Under the pieces are notes generated by a model that did not search any database, had not been told where the DNA came from, and saw only the letters and a program-made list of their open reading frames with translations. Shown here piece by piece: positions 9,775 to 19,500 of a stretch of DNA of 64,000 bases. The DNA is taken from IMG/VR virus record IMGVR_UViG_3300042991_000236, positions 1 through 64,000 of that record. One strand, written 5' to 3'. Numbering within the stretch: position 1 is the stretch's first letter; every line of letters starts with the position of its first letter. This stretch comes from a virus. The translations under genes and the position numbers were made by a program.

Positions 9775-12700
9775 GTGGCTGATTCATCTATGCTTATTAA
9801 CTGGGGTGTACCAACAACAGGTAGCCCTTCTACTGCTCCTGCGCCTATTGCCAGCTTTGAATCTATCATGGGTAAAGACCCACGATACTTAAATGCTGAT
9901 GCTGCTGGTAAAGCTCGTATGGAGTTTGCCTATCAGCAGTTAGCTGAAGCTCAGGCTTTACAGGATCCGAACAATCCTCTTGTTGCAGAAGCTAAAGCTG
10001 CCCAAGCAGAAGCAGATAGCCAGGGTTTCTTGGCTAACATGTTTGATAAAACCATACGGTCTCACAAGCAAGCCTTTGATGTTGCTCCTCGAGTTGCCGA
10101 TGCAATGAATCCTGATGGATCCGTAGCTACAGACTTTGGAGCCTGGAGTGCGAAGTACTTTCAGAAGCAACAAGCTGCTCCAAGAACATATGAAGATAAA
10201 AAGCTTGATGCTGATCTGACTCAGAGAATCAAAGCATGGAATGATGGTGGGCCAACAGAAAAGGTTCAGGCAGCCTTTGGGATCCTCGGAGATATACTGA
10301 CCAACCCTAAAGCTGCTATGTACGCTGGAGCCGATTCTGCTTCGTCTATTACTGCAATGTTGCTGGGTGCCAAGACAGGTGGATTAATTGGTGGTGCTGC
10401 AGCTGGACCCGTTGGTGCTACTGTTGGTACAGTTGTAGGTACGGTTGGAGCTTCTGCTTCTCACTCTGCAGCCCTCAAGTTTATGGAACTGGTTCAGAAA
10501 GGTCTTGATGAAGACAAGATCCCATATACTGCTTCCAACATTCAATCCTGGATGGAAAATAACACAGATAAAGTTCAAGAATACCAGACCAAGTCTACCA
10601 AGTATGGCATGTCTATGGGCGTGGCTGATGCTGCCTTTGGCGCAGTTGGTGGTAAAGTAGCAACAACCTTCGAGAGAGCAGCGTTGCGACAAGCCAATGC
10701 TTCAGCATTGGCGCCAGTCGGAAAAGCTGCGATCTCTGAAATCGTACAAAAAACAGGATCAACAGTTGAGGATGCTACTCAAGCATATATCCAGTCTCAG
10801 GCTAGAAACACTTTAGCTACGCAAACATTCAAATCCAAGGTTGGCTATAAAGCAACTGGTCTGGGCACAGAGATTATCAGTGAGCCGGCCACAGAAGCTA
10901 TCGGTACTCTGTCAGCTGGTGAAGAGCTCTCTGCTAAAGAATTGATTATGGAGGCTGTTGGTGGTGTAGGTGCAGGACCATATGGGGCTGCAGTCAATAC
11001 ATCTATCTTTGGTACCAAGATAGCCGGTGACCAGACAAAGGCGTTTGCCAAAAAATTATTGGCCAGTACGCCTGAGTCCCGGGCAGCCGAAAAAGAACAG
11101 AAAGCTGAGATTAAAGCAGCGACTCTCCAGAGACAGTCTCCGGCACACTTCCAGAGAGAAGTTGCAGCGACTGATCCAACAGATCCGAAAGTTGATATGT
11201 GGGCTGACCATACAAATAAAGAAACCTATGATCCAATCAAAGCAGTAACTGTCCTGGCTAAGACAGTGGATCCTGATTCAACAGTTGTAGAGAAAGCTCG
11301 TGCCGTACAAAACACTTACCTAGATGAGCTAAATAAAGACTACGATAAGTACGACGAACTGCAGGCGCAATTCGATGCAGTTAAAGATAAAGATAAAGCA
11401 GCAGAAGTTAATCTCGAAAGTCAGCTAGTTAATCAAAGGGCTTTACTTAAAGAGAAACGTAGTGTGTACGACCAGGTAGCCGGCCAAGTTACTTTGATAA
11501 AGAATGCGGCTTTAGAGGTTGGTAAAGATAAACCAGTAGATACACCACTGGATAATCCGGCAACCATTAAACCAGATGATCTGACTGATCACATTACTCA
11601 ATCGTTTGGATCTCGTGATACGACGCCCGATGAGCAGATCACAGAACTCCTGAAGAGATCAGATCTATCAGCTGAACACAAAACCATGTTACAGGATATG
11701 GCTGACTCCAACGCTATCCGAAAGGTTATTACTGATAGAGCTACTAGTGGTAAGTCTATGGATCAGGTCAGTGCTGATATTTATCATGGTCCTAAAGGCT
11801 CTAAGTTCAAAGGTATTGACTCTTATAAACAAGGTGTCAGAGAAGCTCTTACTTCTGGTAATACTGTGCAATTAACCAAAGAGCTTGAAGGGCTTAAAGC
11901 TTTCAGAGATGCTCATGTTACCAAGGATCAAAATGTTACTGAGATCCTGGCAGCAATGAAAAGCAAAGAAGGCTTATCTAAAGAACAATCAGCAACCTAT
12001 CTTAAACTTCAGAGAGAAAATTCAAACTTTGAATTACATCCGATAACATCGGTTGGAATGGCAGGTAATATCAAACGAGAGGCTGCTGCTCTGAATGCTG
12101 AAGTAAAGCTTGCTGAGAGTCTCATAGCTGTCCATAAGACCAAAGGACAGGTGGTAGCCTCACCTACTCCGAGTTCACCCGTTGTGAGCGATTCTGCTTC
12201 GTCCAGTTTAGATATATCTAAATTATCTTTTCCTGAACTACAAAGTATGCACGTTGCAGCTACTGCAGCCATTAACGCAAGTGATAATTTAGATTCAAAT
12301 ATGGAGCAGTTGGCTATAAAAAAGCAGGTTACTGATGAATTAACTAGAAGAGGAGTTGATCTTAAAGGTAGGCCATTAGTCACAACGAGTTCGGCCTCTA
12401 CAGCCAATCCTGCTTCGTCCGAATCTTCTGTAAAATATGGATTTAAATTATCACAAGATAAACTTGGAAAAGACCAAGGTAAGGCTGATGTTGCTAATGC
12501 TTTTATCGGGTATGGTGCGCTGAATAGAAAGAGCTCAACCGGGCAATATGCGGCAGATGCTAAGTCTCAAAATATTCCTGTAAATGAGGCCATTACTCCT
12601 GATGCCACAACTCGTGCTTTTGTATCAGTATCTTCTGAGGGAATATATAATATACAAACCATAGAACAAGCGGGTCGCATACTTGATGCTGGTGGCACTG

Positions 12701-13665
12701 TTATTATGGATGCCTCTGGAACCAATAAAGGACAGTCTCATTCTCCTTGGAATGCTAAAGGTGAGGGTGCAGTACAGGACGCTTTAATAGCTAAATATGG
12801 TGCGCCTAAGAAATCTAAGCAGGGCTACAATGTTTGGAGTAATGTTGCAAACAAAGGTGGTGATTCCAGTGGCCAAGAAGAAGGGCGGGGGCAAGAGGTG
12901 CTAAAACCTGCAGAGCCTGTTGTAGCTGCTAAGCCCGTTAATCGTCCACACTTAAAAGATGCCAAAGTTGTTAATGGTATTCACATAATCAATAATGATA
13001 AGAGAGCTACCAAGGAACCAGCTGGTAGCTATGCTGATGGAACTATATTCGTAAACCGCGGTCTAGCGATCGAGGTGTACAATGAAAAGCGTAAGCAGGA
13101 TAAGCCTCATATTGCTCAGGTTATGGGCACCTACGCCGAATTTGAAGCCTTCCTTATAGCTCACGAAAAACATCATGTAGCCAATAAGCATCATGACACT
13201 ATGGAGAAACGTGCAGATGGCACTATTGATATTGATCATTTAAATAATAAAGCACTTGAAGCTGAGGCAAGTGTAGCTGCATTGACTCCTGAGCAGAAGA
13301 AAAAATGGAAAGAGCTCAATACAGCTAAGCCTACTTCAGAATCTAAACCAGGTTACACCGGTGATATCGATACTGACATTGACCTAGCAAATGCTGAGAT
13401 GGACGATGATAGTAGTTCGTATTATAACGAGGAAGGTATTGAATTTGCTGAAGCTGGATCCAATGAAATAAATGAATCGACTGATGAAGATTTCTCTGAT
13501 AGTTTACCGGTTAATAATATACCGGCTGCGGATCCTATCACTGTGTCGTATACAGATAGTATGGGTAACCTGGTAAATGATGTATCTTTTGACCAAGCAA
13601 TGAAAGATCTTGAGACCGAGATCAATGAAGCAAAAGCTATCCTTACGTGTTTTGGTTCTAAATAA
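9775..13665 (+). CDS. Giant internal virion protein with HExxH motif
   Basis: A 1296-residue protein starting at GTG 9775 after SD AAGGAG. Residues ~190-235 contain a Gly/Ala-rich amphipathic or membrane-active segment (GGLIGGAAAGPVGATVGTVV). Residues ~400-830 are helical and charged. Around 885-1026 lies a distinct globular domain (IGYGALNRKSSTGQYA, then GGTVIMDASGTNKGQ) that I cannot name. At 1130-1134 the sequence HEKHH forms an HExxH zinc-binding motif followed by Glu at 1162/1164, the pattern of a gluzincin-type metalloprotease. The C-terminus is acidic. It is probably packaged and ejected with the polymerase encoded downstream. The protease activity is inferred from the motif only. Confidence 0.65.
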   Translation: MADSSMLINWGVPTTGSPSTAPAPIASFESIMGKDPRYLNADAAGKARMEFAYQQLAEAQALQDPNNPLVAEAKAAQAEADSQGFLANMFDKTIRSHKQAFDVAPRVADAMNPDGSVATDFGAWSAKYFQKQQAAPRTYEDKKLDADLTQRIKAWNDGGPTEKVQAAFGILGDILTNPKAAMYAGADSASSITAMLLGAKTGGLIGGAAAGPVGATVGTVVGTVGASASHSAALKFMELVQKGLDEDKIPYTASNIQSWMENNTDKVQEYQTKSTKYGMSMGVADAAFGAVGGKVATTFERAALRQANASALAPVGKAAISEIVQKTGSTVEDATQAYIQSQARNTLATQTFKSKVGYKATGLGTEIISEPATEAIGTLSAGEELSAKELIMEAVGGVGAGPYGAAVNTSIFGTKIAGDQTKAFAKKLLASTPESRAAEKEQKAEIKAATLQRQSPAHFQREVAATDPTDPKVDMWADHTNKETYDPIKAVTVLAKTVDPDSTVVEKARAVQNTYLDELNKDYDKYDELQAQFDAVKDKDKAAEVNLESQLVNQRALLKEKRSVYDQVAGQVTLIKNAALEVGKDKPVDTPLDNPATIKPDDLTDHITQSFGSRDTTPDEQITELLKRSDLSAEHKTMLQDMADSNAIRKVITDRATSGKSMDQVSADIYHGPKGSKFKGIDSYKQGVREALTSGNTVQLTKELEGLKAFRDAHVTKDQNVTEILAAMKSKEGLSKEQSATYLKLQRENSNFELHPITSVGMAGNIKREAAALNAEVKLAESLIAVHKTKGQVVASPTPSSPVVSDSASSSLDISKLSFPELQSMHVAATAAINASDNLDSNMEQLAIKKQVTDELTRRGVDLKGRPLVTTSSASTANPASSESSVKYGFKLSQDKLGKDQGKADVANAFIGYGALNRKSSTGQYAADAKSQNIPVNEAITPDATTRAFVSVSSEGIYNIQTIEQAGRILDAGGTVIMDASGTNKGQSHSPWNAKGEGAVQDALIAKYGAPKKSKQGYNVWSNVANKGGDSSGQEEGRGQEVLKPAEPVVAAKPVNRPHLKDAKVVNGIHIINNDKRATKEPAGSYADGTIFVNRGLAIEVYNEKRKQDKPHIAQVMGTYAEFEAFLIAHEKHHVANKHHDTMEKRADGTIDIDHLNNKALEAEASVAALTPEQKKKWKELNTAKPTSESKPGYTGDIDTDIDLANAEMDDDSSSYYNEEGIEFAEAGSNEINESTDEDFSDSLPVNNIPAADPITVSYTDSMGNLVNDVSFDQAMKDLETEINEAKAILTCFGSK

Positions 13666-13688
13666 GATTTATTACATAGGAGTAAACT

Positions 13689-14093
13689 ATGCGATTACCT
13701 GGTGAAAATTATGATATTGGTTTTCCGATACCAAATAGTAAACCAGCAGCCTCAACTAAAGCTATTGAACAGGGGAGTACATTTACACTCCCCTTTTCTG
13801 TGACCTGTAACGATGCTTTGCACCACATAGCTATGACTTACAACGGTTTGAACAATGGAGCCGCAGGGCTCCTTTTATACATTGATGGGGTTTCTGTGGC
13901 AGGTACTGTAGCTCTTAATCAAACGCTTAGTGCTACTATAACTTCTACTGCAAATTTTCAAATAAGTGGTCGAGCCGGTGCCGATAGCCTTGCTGGTGGT
14001 CTTATTGACGACATCCAGATTTACAATTGTGCCTTACCCCCCTCGGATATCTTAAGAGTTATGGGAATGTTACATCCACTATGCAGAGTGTAA
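13689..14093 (+). CDS. LamG-like (concanavalin fold) protein, apparently truncated
   Basis: A 134-residue protein with SD TAGGAG. From residue ~45 on it matches the second half of a LamG_3/concanavalin-type lectin domain: LHHIAMTYNG, LLLYIDGVSVAG and FQISGRAGADSLAGGLIDDI then QIYNCALPPSDI are typical conserved strands. The first half of such a domain is missing and replaced by ~40 unrelated residues, so the gene looks like a remnant or a domain fragment. Such domains bind carbohydrate and occur in phage adsorption proteins. A hairpin with a T tract lies inside its 5' part (13771-13800). Confidence 0.6.
   Translation: MRLPGENYDIGFPIPNSKPAASTKAIEQGSTFTLPFSVTCNDALHHIAMTYNGLNNGAAGLLLYIDGVSVAGTVALNQTLSATITSTANFQISGRAGADSLAGGLIDDIQIYNCALPPSDILRVMGMLHPLCRV
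13771..13800 (+). terminator. Rho-independent terminator-like hairpin inside a coding region
   Basis: AGGGGAGT (13771-13778) pairs perfectly with ACTCCCCT (13787-13794) around an 8-base loop and runs directly into TTTTCTG. It looks like a complete intrinsic terminator, yet it lies about 80 bases inside the LamG-like gene. It may attenuate transcription into the lysis cassette. Confidence 0.5.
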
Positions 14094-14114
14094 ATTTGTG
14101 CGGAGGTTATATTT

Positions 14115-14510
14115 ATGATATTCCAGTATGAAAAAACTGGGCACCCTAGATGGAAGTATAGGGTGCTCAACTTTTATGTGTATGAAACTTCCTTTTATGT
14201 TTGCTGTCCTATAAGCAATACCTGGGTCTATTTAATTCCCAGACGCTTTCTTAAGTTAATAGAAAACTACCACTGGAATGGTTTAGATTTCTTTCCAGAT
14301 ATTGCATGGATGATGAGAGCAGGGGCGATACATGACGCCCTATGCCAGCTTGCTAATGAAGGATTGCTTTCTCGTAAAATTGCTGATAAAGAGTTCAGGA
14401 GAGTTTTGATTGAAGACTGTCCTGAAAAGCATAAAGACTTCTGGCTTACTGTAGTTGAAGCTATGTATCTTGCTGTACGGGCATATGCCATATTAAATCG
14501 TAAACACTAG
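14115..14510 (+). CDS. DUF1353 family protein
   Basis: A 131-residue protein with the DUF1353 signature: an N-terminal strand-rich part, WMMRAGAIHDALCQLANEG in the middle (the conserved HD-type segment) and KEFRRVLIEDC after it. DUF1353 proteins are common in phage structural/lysis regions, and their biochemical role is unknown. The gene sits between the virion genes and the lysis genes with SD CGGAGG. Confidence 0.75.
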   Translation: MIFQYEKTGHPRWKYRVLNFYVYETSFYVCCPISNTWVYLIPRRFLKLIENYHWNGLDFFPDIAWMMRAGAIHDALCQLANEGLLSRKIADKEFRRVLIEDCPEKHKDFWLTVVEAMYLAVRAYAILNRKH

Positions 14511-14517
14511 GAGCTTT

Positions 14518-15054
14518 ATGAAATTACAGCGAGTTATACCAACGATCATATTGGTTCTATTTGTTCTCAGCTTCTCAGTCGTATATGGAGCCACACAAGA
14601 AAAGTCAGGTTTGGCTGATCACATTACTGATATCCAAGGAATTGGTATTTATATCGCCAAAGTTGTAGTAGCTTCCATAACAGGAATGGCTACTGTTATT
14701 TGGTTTCTCAGTAATATTGTCTGGAAAAATTGGCAAAAGAAACAGACAGCCAGGTATGAGGAAATTGCTGGTGAAAAAGATGTACTTCTTCAGACTCTAT
14801 CTAAAGAAAATCAACAGCTTCTCAAAGGTCAAGACGCCCTCTTAGAAAATCAAATGATTCTTCGTAAATCAATAATACATATACATCTGGATACTCGTAA
14901 AAAGTTTGAACGAGTCGTAGGTGTAATGGGTGAATGTAAATCTTGTTCTCAAGCTGTGGAAAACTACAATTATAAAGCAGAACATAGACTGGTACTTGAT
15001 AGTGAGAATGATCATTGGGACGTAAATAACATTCCTAAAATGGAGAAGCCATGA
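14518..15054 (+). CDS. Membrane protein with coiled coil, lysis region
   Basis: A 178-residue protein. A hydrophobic N-terminus (IILVLFVLSFSVVYG, residues ~10-25) ends in a signal-peptidase-like VYGA. A second transmembrane helix covers ~45-65 (VVVASITGMATVIWFLSNIV). A charged coiled coil (about 70-130) and a Cys pair (CKSC) follow. Its stop overlaps the start of the amidase gene (ATGA). Position and topology suggest a lysis accessory or superinfection-type membrane protein. I do not recognise a family. Confidence 0.6.
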   Translation: MKLQRVIPTIILVLFVLSFSVVYGATQEKSGLADHITDIQGIGIYIAKVVVASITGMATVIWFLSNIVWKNWQKKQTARYEEIAGEKDVLLQTLSKENQQLLKGQDALLENQMILRKSIIHIHLDTRKKFERVVGVMGECKSCSQAVENYNYKAEHRLVLDSENDHWDVNNIPKMEKP

Positions 15055-15482
15055 CACCTCAAGGAATCATCGTTCATCACTCTTTAACCAAGGATGGAAA
15101 AGTTGTCGACTATGACGCTATCAAGCGTTACCACATGCGAGAGAAAGGTTGGTCTGATATTGGTTATCACTTTATTATTGAGCAGGTTGGTGATGAAGTA
15201 GTCACAATTGATGGCCGTCCATTACATATCTCAGGAGCTCACTGTATAGGCAAGAATAACTATGCCGGCATCTGTGTAGTGGGTAACTATGACATCGGTA
15301 AGGAAATCCTCTCAGACGAGAAAATGGAAGCTCTGGTGGCACTTACTGCAAACCTCATGATTATGTTTGATATCTCTATTGAAAAGATTAAACGTCACCA
15401 TGACTACCATCCAAAGTCTTGCCCTGGTACAGGATTTCCTTGGGAAGAGTATCTCGATCTGGTTCGTGAAACTTGTGGGTAA
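15051..15482 (+). CDS. Endolysin, N-acetylmuramoyl-L-alanine amidase
   Basis: A 143-residue protein of the PGRP/Amidase_2 fold, which cleaves the amide bond between MurNAc and L-Ala in peptidoglycan. Visible motifs are IIVHHS near the N-terminus (zinc His), GYHFIIE, then HHDYHPKSCPG near residues 116-127 with the second zinc His and the Cys ligand. The Tyr-rich active-site region resembles T7 lysozyme, which also inhibits T7 RNA polymerase. Whether this one does so is unknown. It has no signal peptide, so it should depend on the adjacent holin. Its start overlaps the previous gene by ATGA. Confidence 0.88.
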   Translation: MTPQGIIVHHSLTKDGKVVDYDAIKRYHMREKGWSDIGYHFIIEQVGDEVVTIDGRPLHISGAHCIGKNNYAGICVVGNYDIGKEILSDEKMEALVALTANLMIMFDISIEKIKRHHDYHPKSCPGTGFPWEEYLDLVRETCG

Positions 15483-15813
15483 GTTTGTCACTGAAATAGG
15501 ATCCAGAACTCAAAGAGCTATTCTTGGTTTAGTGGGTAAGAAATTCGTAGCCTGGTATGCAGCTACTTATTTACTGGTTCAAAATTATATAAATGGCAGC
15601 GAGTGGGTAATGCTCACCGTTGCCGTATTCGCACTACAGATTGCACAGAACAGATTCGGAGGCGGATATGCCATGGATTCAGGTAGTAGATGGAATTTTG
15701 GGTCTACGTATAGTCAAATGGGGGCTGCTAATCCTGGCCGTCATACTAATCGTAATGGCCGGAATGCAGATGTTCAAGATCCAGATGCTCAAGGCGAAGG
15801 TGATGGTGATTGA
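15466..15813 (+). CDS. Holin-like membrane protein
   Basis: A 115-residue protein. The start is uncertain: GTG at 15466 or 15475, both inside the end of the amidase gene. The region FVAWYAATYLLVQNYI and the following VMLTVAVFALQIAQN form two hydrophobic helices, followed by a polar, Gly/Asp-rich tail that overlaps the next gene in another frame. The position between endolysin and spanins and the two-helix topology fit a holin that permeabilises the inner membrane. The assignment is by context. Confidence 0.6.
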   Translation: MKLVGKFVTEIGSRTQRAILGLVGKKFVAWYAATYLLVQNYINGSEWVMLTVAVFALQIAQNRFGGGYAMDSGSRWNFGSTYSQMGAANPGRHTNRNGRNADVQDPDAQGEGDGD

Positions 15814-16045
15814 AGCTGAACGAGATTCAGCCAGGATCGCTATACAGATGCAGAACGAATCCGTGCAGGCGTGGAAAGATGACGCTGATCGCTTTAAGGC
15901 AAAAGTGGGTGATAGCAAGAAAGCTGCTGATGAGGTGGCTAAAGAGGTCAGAAAGACTCTTGACGATCTCAGTAAACAACATATCCCAACAGATTGCTCT
16001 GGTGCAGTTGCAGTTGCCAGAAAGTTCATGGCGGTGCCCCAATGA
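15668..16045 (+). CDS. i-spanin (inner-membrane spanin subunit)
   Basis: A 125-residue protein starting at ATG 15668 after SD GGAGGCGG. It has one N-terminal transmembrane helix (WGLLILAVILIVMAGMQMF) followed by a periplasmic coiled coil (AERDSARIAIQMQNES, then KAADEVAKEVRKTLDDLS). This is the classic Rz layout: with the lipoprotein encoded next it spans the periplasm and fuses the two membranes in the last step of lysis. Its stop codon overlaps the o-spanin start (ATGA at 16042), and its first half overlaps the holin-like gene. Confidence 0.8.
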   Translation: MPWIQVVDGILGLRIVKWGLLILAVILIVMAGMQMFKIQMLKAKVMVIEAERDSARIAIQMQNESVQAWKDDADRFKAKVGDSKKAADEVAKEVRKTLDDLSKQHIPTDCSGAVAVARKFMAVPQ

Positions 16046-16290
16046 AAATCATACTGATAACAGCCATTCTTCTATTGACCTCGGGTTGCTGCAGCCTCTT
16101 CTGCAAACCAATCTATATCCCAATCCCTGTTCCTCCTGTCAAAGTCAAACTCGAACCCAATGTCCCATGTGATCTGACAAATGATCAGACTTCAGATTCA
16201 GAAGTTGTACGGGCCATGCTTAAATGCATAGCTATGAAAAATGGATATATCAAGGATATGAAAACTCGACTGGGAGATTATATTCAATGA
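16042..16290 (+). CDS. o-spanin (outer-membrane lipoprotein)
   Basis: An 82-residue protein with a short signal peptide and lipobox, LLLTSGC, so it should be cleaved before Cys and lipidated. A Pro-rich stretch (YIPIPVPPVKVKLEP) follows, as in Rz1-type proteins, then a short helical end. Together with the i-spanin it disrupts the outer membrane. Its start overlaps the i-spanin stop and its stop overlaps the next gene start. Confidence 0.82.
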   Translation: MKIILITAILLLTSGCCSLFCKPIYIPIPVPPVKVKLEPNVPCDLTNDQTSDSEVVRAMLKCIAMKNGYIKDMKTRLGDYIQ

Positions 16291-16430
16291 GAGGTGGTAA
16301 AAATTGTGATCCTTGGCTTAACGGAAAATGTAACACCACATCCTGTAAATTCTGGGATCATTGTACTTTGATGAATGATAATGCTTTACCACCAGGAACA
16401 AATCCGAAAGATTATCAAGGTGATGATTAA
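16287..16430 (+). CDS. Small Cys-rich protein
   Basis: 47 residues with five Cys in the first half (CDPWLNGKCNTTSCKFWDHC plus the first NC), translated from ATG 16287, which overlaps the o-spanin stop. Similar Cys-rich peptides close lysis operons in other phages. It may bind a metal. No function is known. Confidence 0.5.
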   Translation: MRGGKNCDPWLNGKCNTTSCKFWDHCTLMNDNALPPGTNPKDYQGDD

Positions 16431-16463
16431 GCTATGGCTATAAATCAATAAATATTGTAATAG

Positions 16464-16494
16464 AATGGGGACAGTTATTTGTCTCCATTTTTGT
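16464..16494 (+). terminator. Rho-independent terminator before the virion RNA polymerase gene
   Basis: AATGGGGACA (16464-16473) pairs with TGTCTCCATT (16480-16489) with one G-T wobble, a GTTATT loop and a T tract TTTTT. It ends the lysis transcript, so the polymerase gene 20 bases downstream may rely on read-through or a separate promoter. Confidence 0.75.
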
Positions 16495-16513
16495 AAGTAT
16501 CCAAGGGGAACCT

Positions 16514-19500
16514 ATGTCAAAACTCACCAGCTGTATTATGCAGCAGAGTCTGCAAGCACAAGAGCGTATACCTAAAGAAGTCAAAATCTGGGCTTCTAAA
16601 GAAAAAATGAAAGAAGCCTCTGAAGCTCTGGAAATACATATACAAAAACTAGAGACTATTAAAAAGAGTGTTCAAGACCAATACGCTGATAAGCAAGACG
16701 CTTATAAAACACAGCCTGTTGAAAATTCTCTAGCGGCTTCCTATGTTAATCGAGCAGAAACAGATCCCACCAATGAACTGAATACGTTTAAAGTAAAACC
16801 TACCTTCTGGCAGAATCAGGTTCAGCGGTTCAGAAGTATGACTGCTGCAATCGCTCATATATTCTCTCGTGATGTAGTTACGGATGGAGAGAAAGCTGTA
16901 CTGAACCACTTTATGGAAAAAGGTGGATTTGGTGCAAAGATGAATGTAGCCATTAGAGATATATTCAAGATGAAAGGTATGGAGGCAGCAGGAAAAGCAA
17001 GTAGTTTTAAGTATCGTTACATGGATATGCTTCAGTATCTACCCGGGCACCCAGCTACCTTTAATAAGAAGGCTGATAGGGATGCTGCGACAGAGAAGCT
17101 ACAAAAAGAAGGTTATCTTGATTCAGCAACCAGGAACGCTATAGCCGCCACAGTCTATGAGTGGGTCGCCACTGATGGTAGGAGAAGCATAAGTCAAACG
17201 GAGCAGTCCTTGGGGCGTTTACTGAGCTTAGAAAAGGATGAGTCATTACCACGAAATGCATTTGAACTTTTAGAAGATGCAGGTACTCATGCTGAGACAG
17301 TAGCCAAGCAGATGGGTAGAACAATACTTCAGCGTATGAGCATTGCAGCCGGCCCTAAATCTGATTCTCTAGCACAGGCAAGGATGGAGTTATCTCTTGG
17401 TTACCTGGCTCTGGCTGCCATGGAAGAGATAGGTTTAATTGAACGACAGTCGATTATTGCTGACCATACAATAGATGCTAAAGCTGGTATGAATAAGAAA
17501 CAATTAGCAGCCAATCCTATTGGTATTGAGGCTTTAAAAAATGGTCACAATCTTACGAAAGAAAAACTTTTTTATAAGAAGGATGGTAGTAGGCCAGATC
17601 CAAAAGGATTGCTACTGATCAAAACAATAAGAGTTATTGATACTAAAACGCTCAAGGGTATTGAAAGTGTTTTTATGGATGGGCGCCAAGCTTTTGATAA
17701 GCTCTTTGCTAATGAGCCACAAGAATTTGGTGTTCGTTGGGTAGCTAAAAAAGTTAAGTCTTTCCGGATCGGGCGATCCAATGTTAATTCCAATACCGAG
17801 CAAACTAATAATCTAAATAATTATAACAGCATACCGTATCAGCGTAATGATGGCGCTATTGGTTTTCTGAAGTCAATGTGGAATCTAATTGATAGCCAGA
17901 AATCTGATGAAGAAAAAGATGCAATGACATCTGTATTTCAAGAGATGTTCGGGGCGCCTGCAGCTGACAATTTATTAGACCTCCACAAGAAAAGTAATGA
18001 AGGTATACGAAGAGGTATCACGCAAGATTTTCAGGACATACTTGATTTTGAAATCGAGCGTGAACGAACAGGCAATAATGAGTTTTACCCAGCATCAGAC
18101 TTTATGGTTCAGATGCGTATGATCATGCGTGGAGAGATCAATCCGCAGAATAAGAAAATGCATCGAGCTACATTTGCTCCTACTGGATTCCAGACAACTT
18201 TTAAGAAAGATCCAAAAGGTAAACTAGACCAAGCATTCCTTGAAGCTGTAGCAGTCGCATTTGACCTTGAGACGGGCAAAGGACTTCTAGGTGATGCTGA
18301 TGCTCAGGTTGCTGCATTGATGGACATCCTGAGCAATCCTGAGAATAAAAAATATGAAGCTGTATCTAAAGCAATCACAGCTATTCAAAAATATAACGTC
18401 AATGGCGAGATGACCGGAGCAATGTTGCAAGACATTGCGAACGGATCATCGGCCATTGACAATAAAGTAACAGGGCTTAAAGGTCTCTTCGAGTATGCCA
18501 GGTATGCCTCAGTAAAATCGGGTGAAGAATTCACTACCGATATGCATGCTGAGATCGATGGTGTCAGCAATGGTATTATTATTGGTATTATACAACTCCT
18601 TCCAGACAGTGCCGATAAACGTACTGTATTAGCTATGGCAGCTATGGGTGGGGTCAGTACAAGTGCATTTAAAGAAAGTTTAAATAAGCTTTTAATCAAG
18701 AATAACTTGCATGATGCCTATCAGCGCATGGCTAAAGAGTGGGCACTAAATATTGCCAACTTTAAGCATGACTGGGCTGTATCAAAAGATAAACAAGAAC
18801 AAGTCTTATTTAAACAAGCTATGGCATTAGGTGGAATACTTGGAGAGTTCCAGGATAAAGAAGGGGTTATAAATAATATAATTCGTAAGTTGTCCAAACC
18901 AAGAACTATGCAGATAGTCTTTGGTGCTGCTACGAAAGGGCAAATTAAATTATTCATGAGTGAGAGTGTTTTACATGATGGAATATATAAAAAAGTTGAA
19001 AAGATTATTGAAAGGGTACGTAAAGTAGATAAGGCAAATCCAGACCCACTATTAAGAGGGGACTTTACAAAGTTGATGGCTGATGTTGCACTCCTCACAG
19101 GTAACAAATCTTTCACGTTAGAAAAATATTTTGCTGTCAACAGCAAAGCAATTATCCTCAAAAACCTGCAAGCCTTCAAGCTGGAACAGACAGATATCAA
19201 TGCCCTGACTGAGGCAGTAGAGGCTACTTATGGCAAGGCTATGGAGGGCGCAATTGATACTATCTACGGAGCTTTAATTGAAGCACGTAAACCTTTAAAT
19301 GCTGTGGTTCAGTTAGCTGTAACTACCTACAACACTATTCTTAAAAAGTTGGTGGATATTAAAATTCAACAGCAAACTGATGACCTGGTTGTTATGAAAG
19401 CCCGAGTAGATGAGCTATCTAAACAGCTATACGATCCTACCTTTACTGGTGACAAAGAAGACATTTCCTCACGCCTGGCTCAGTACAAAGAAGACATGCA

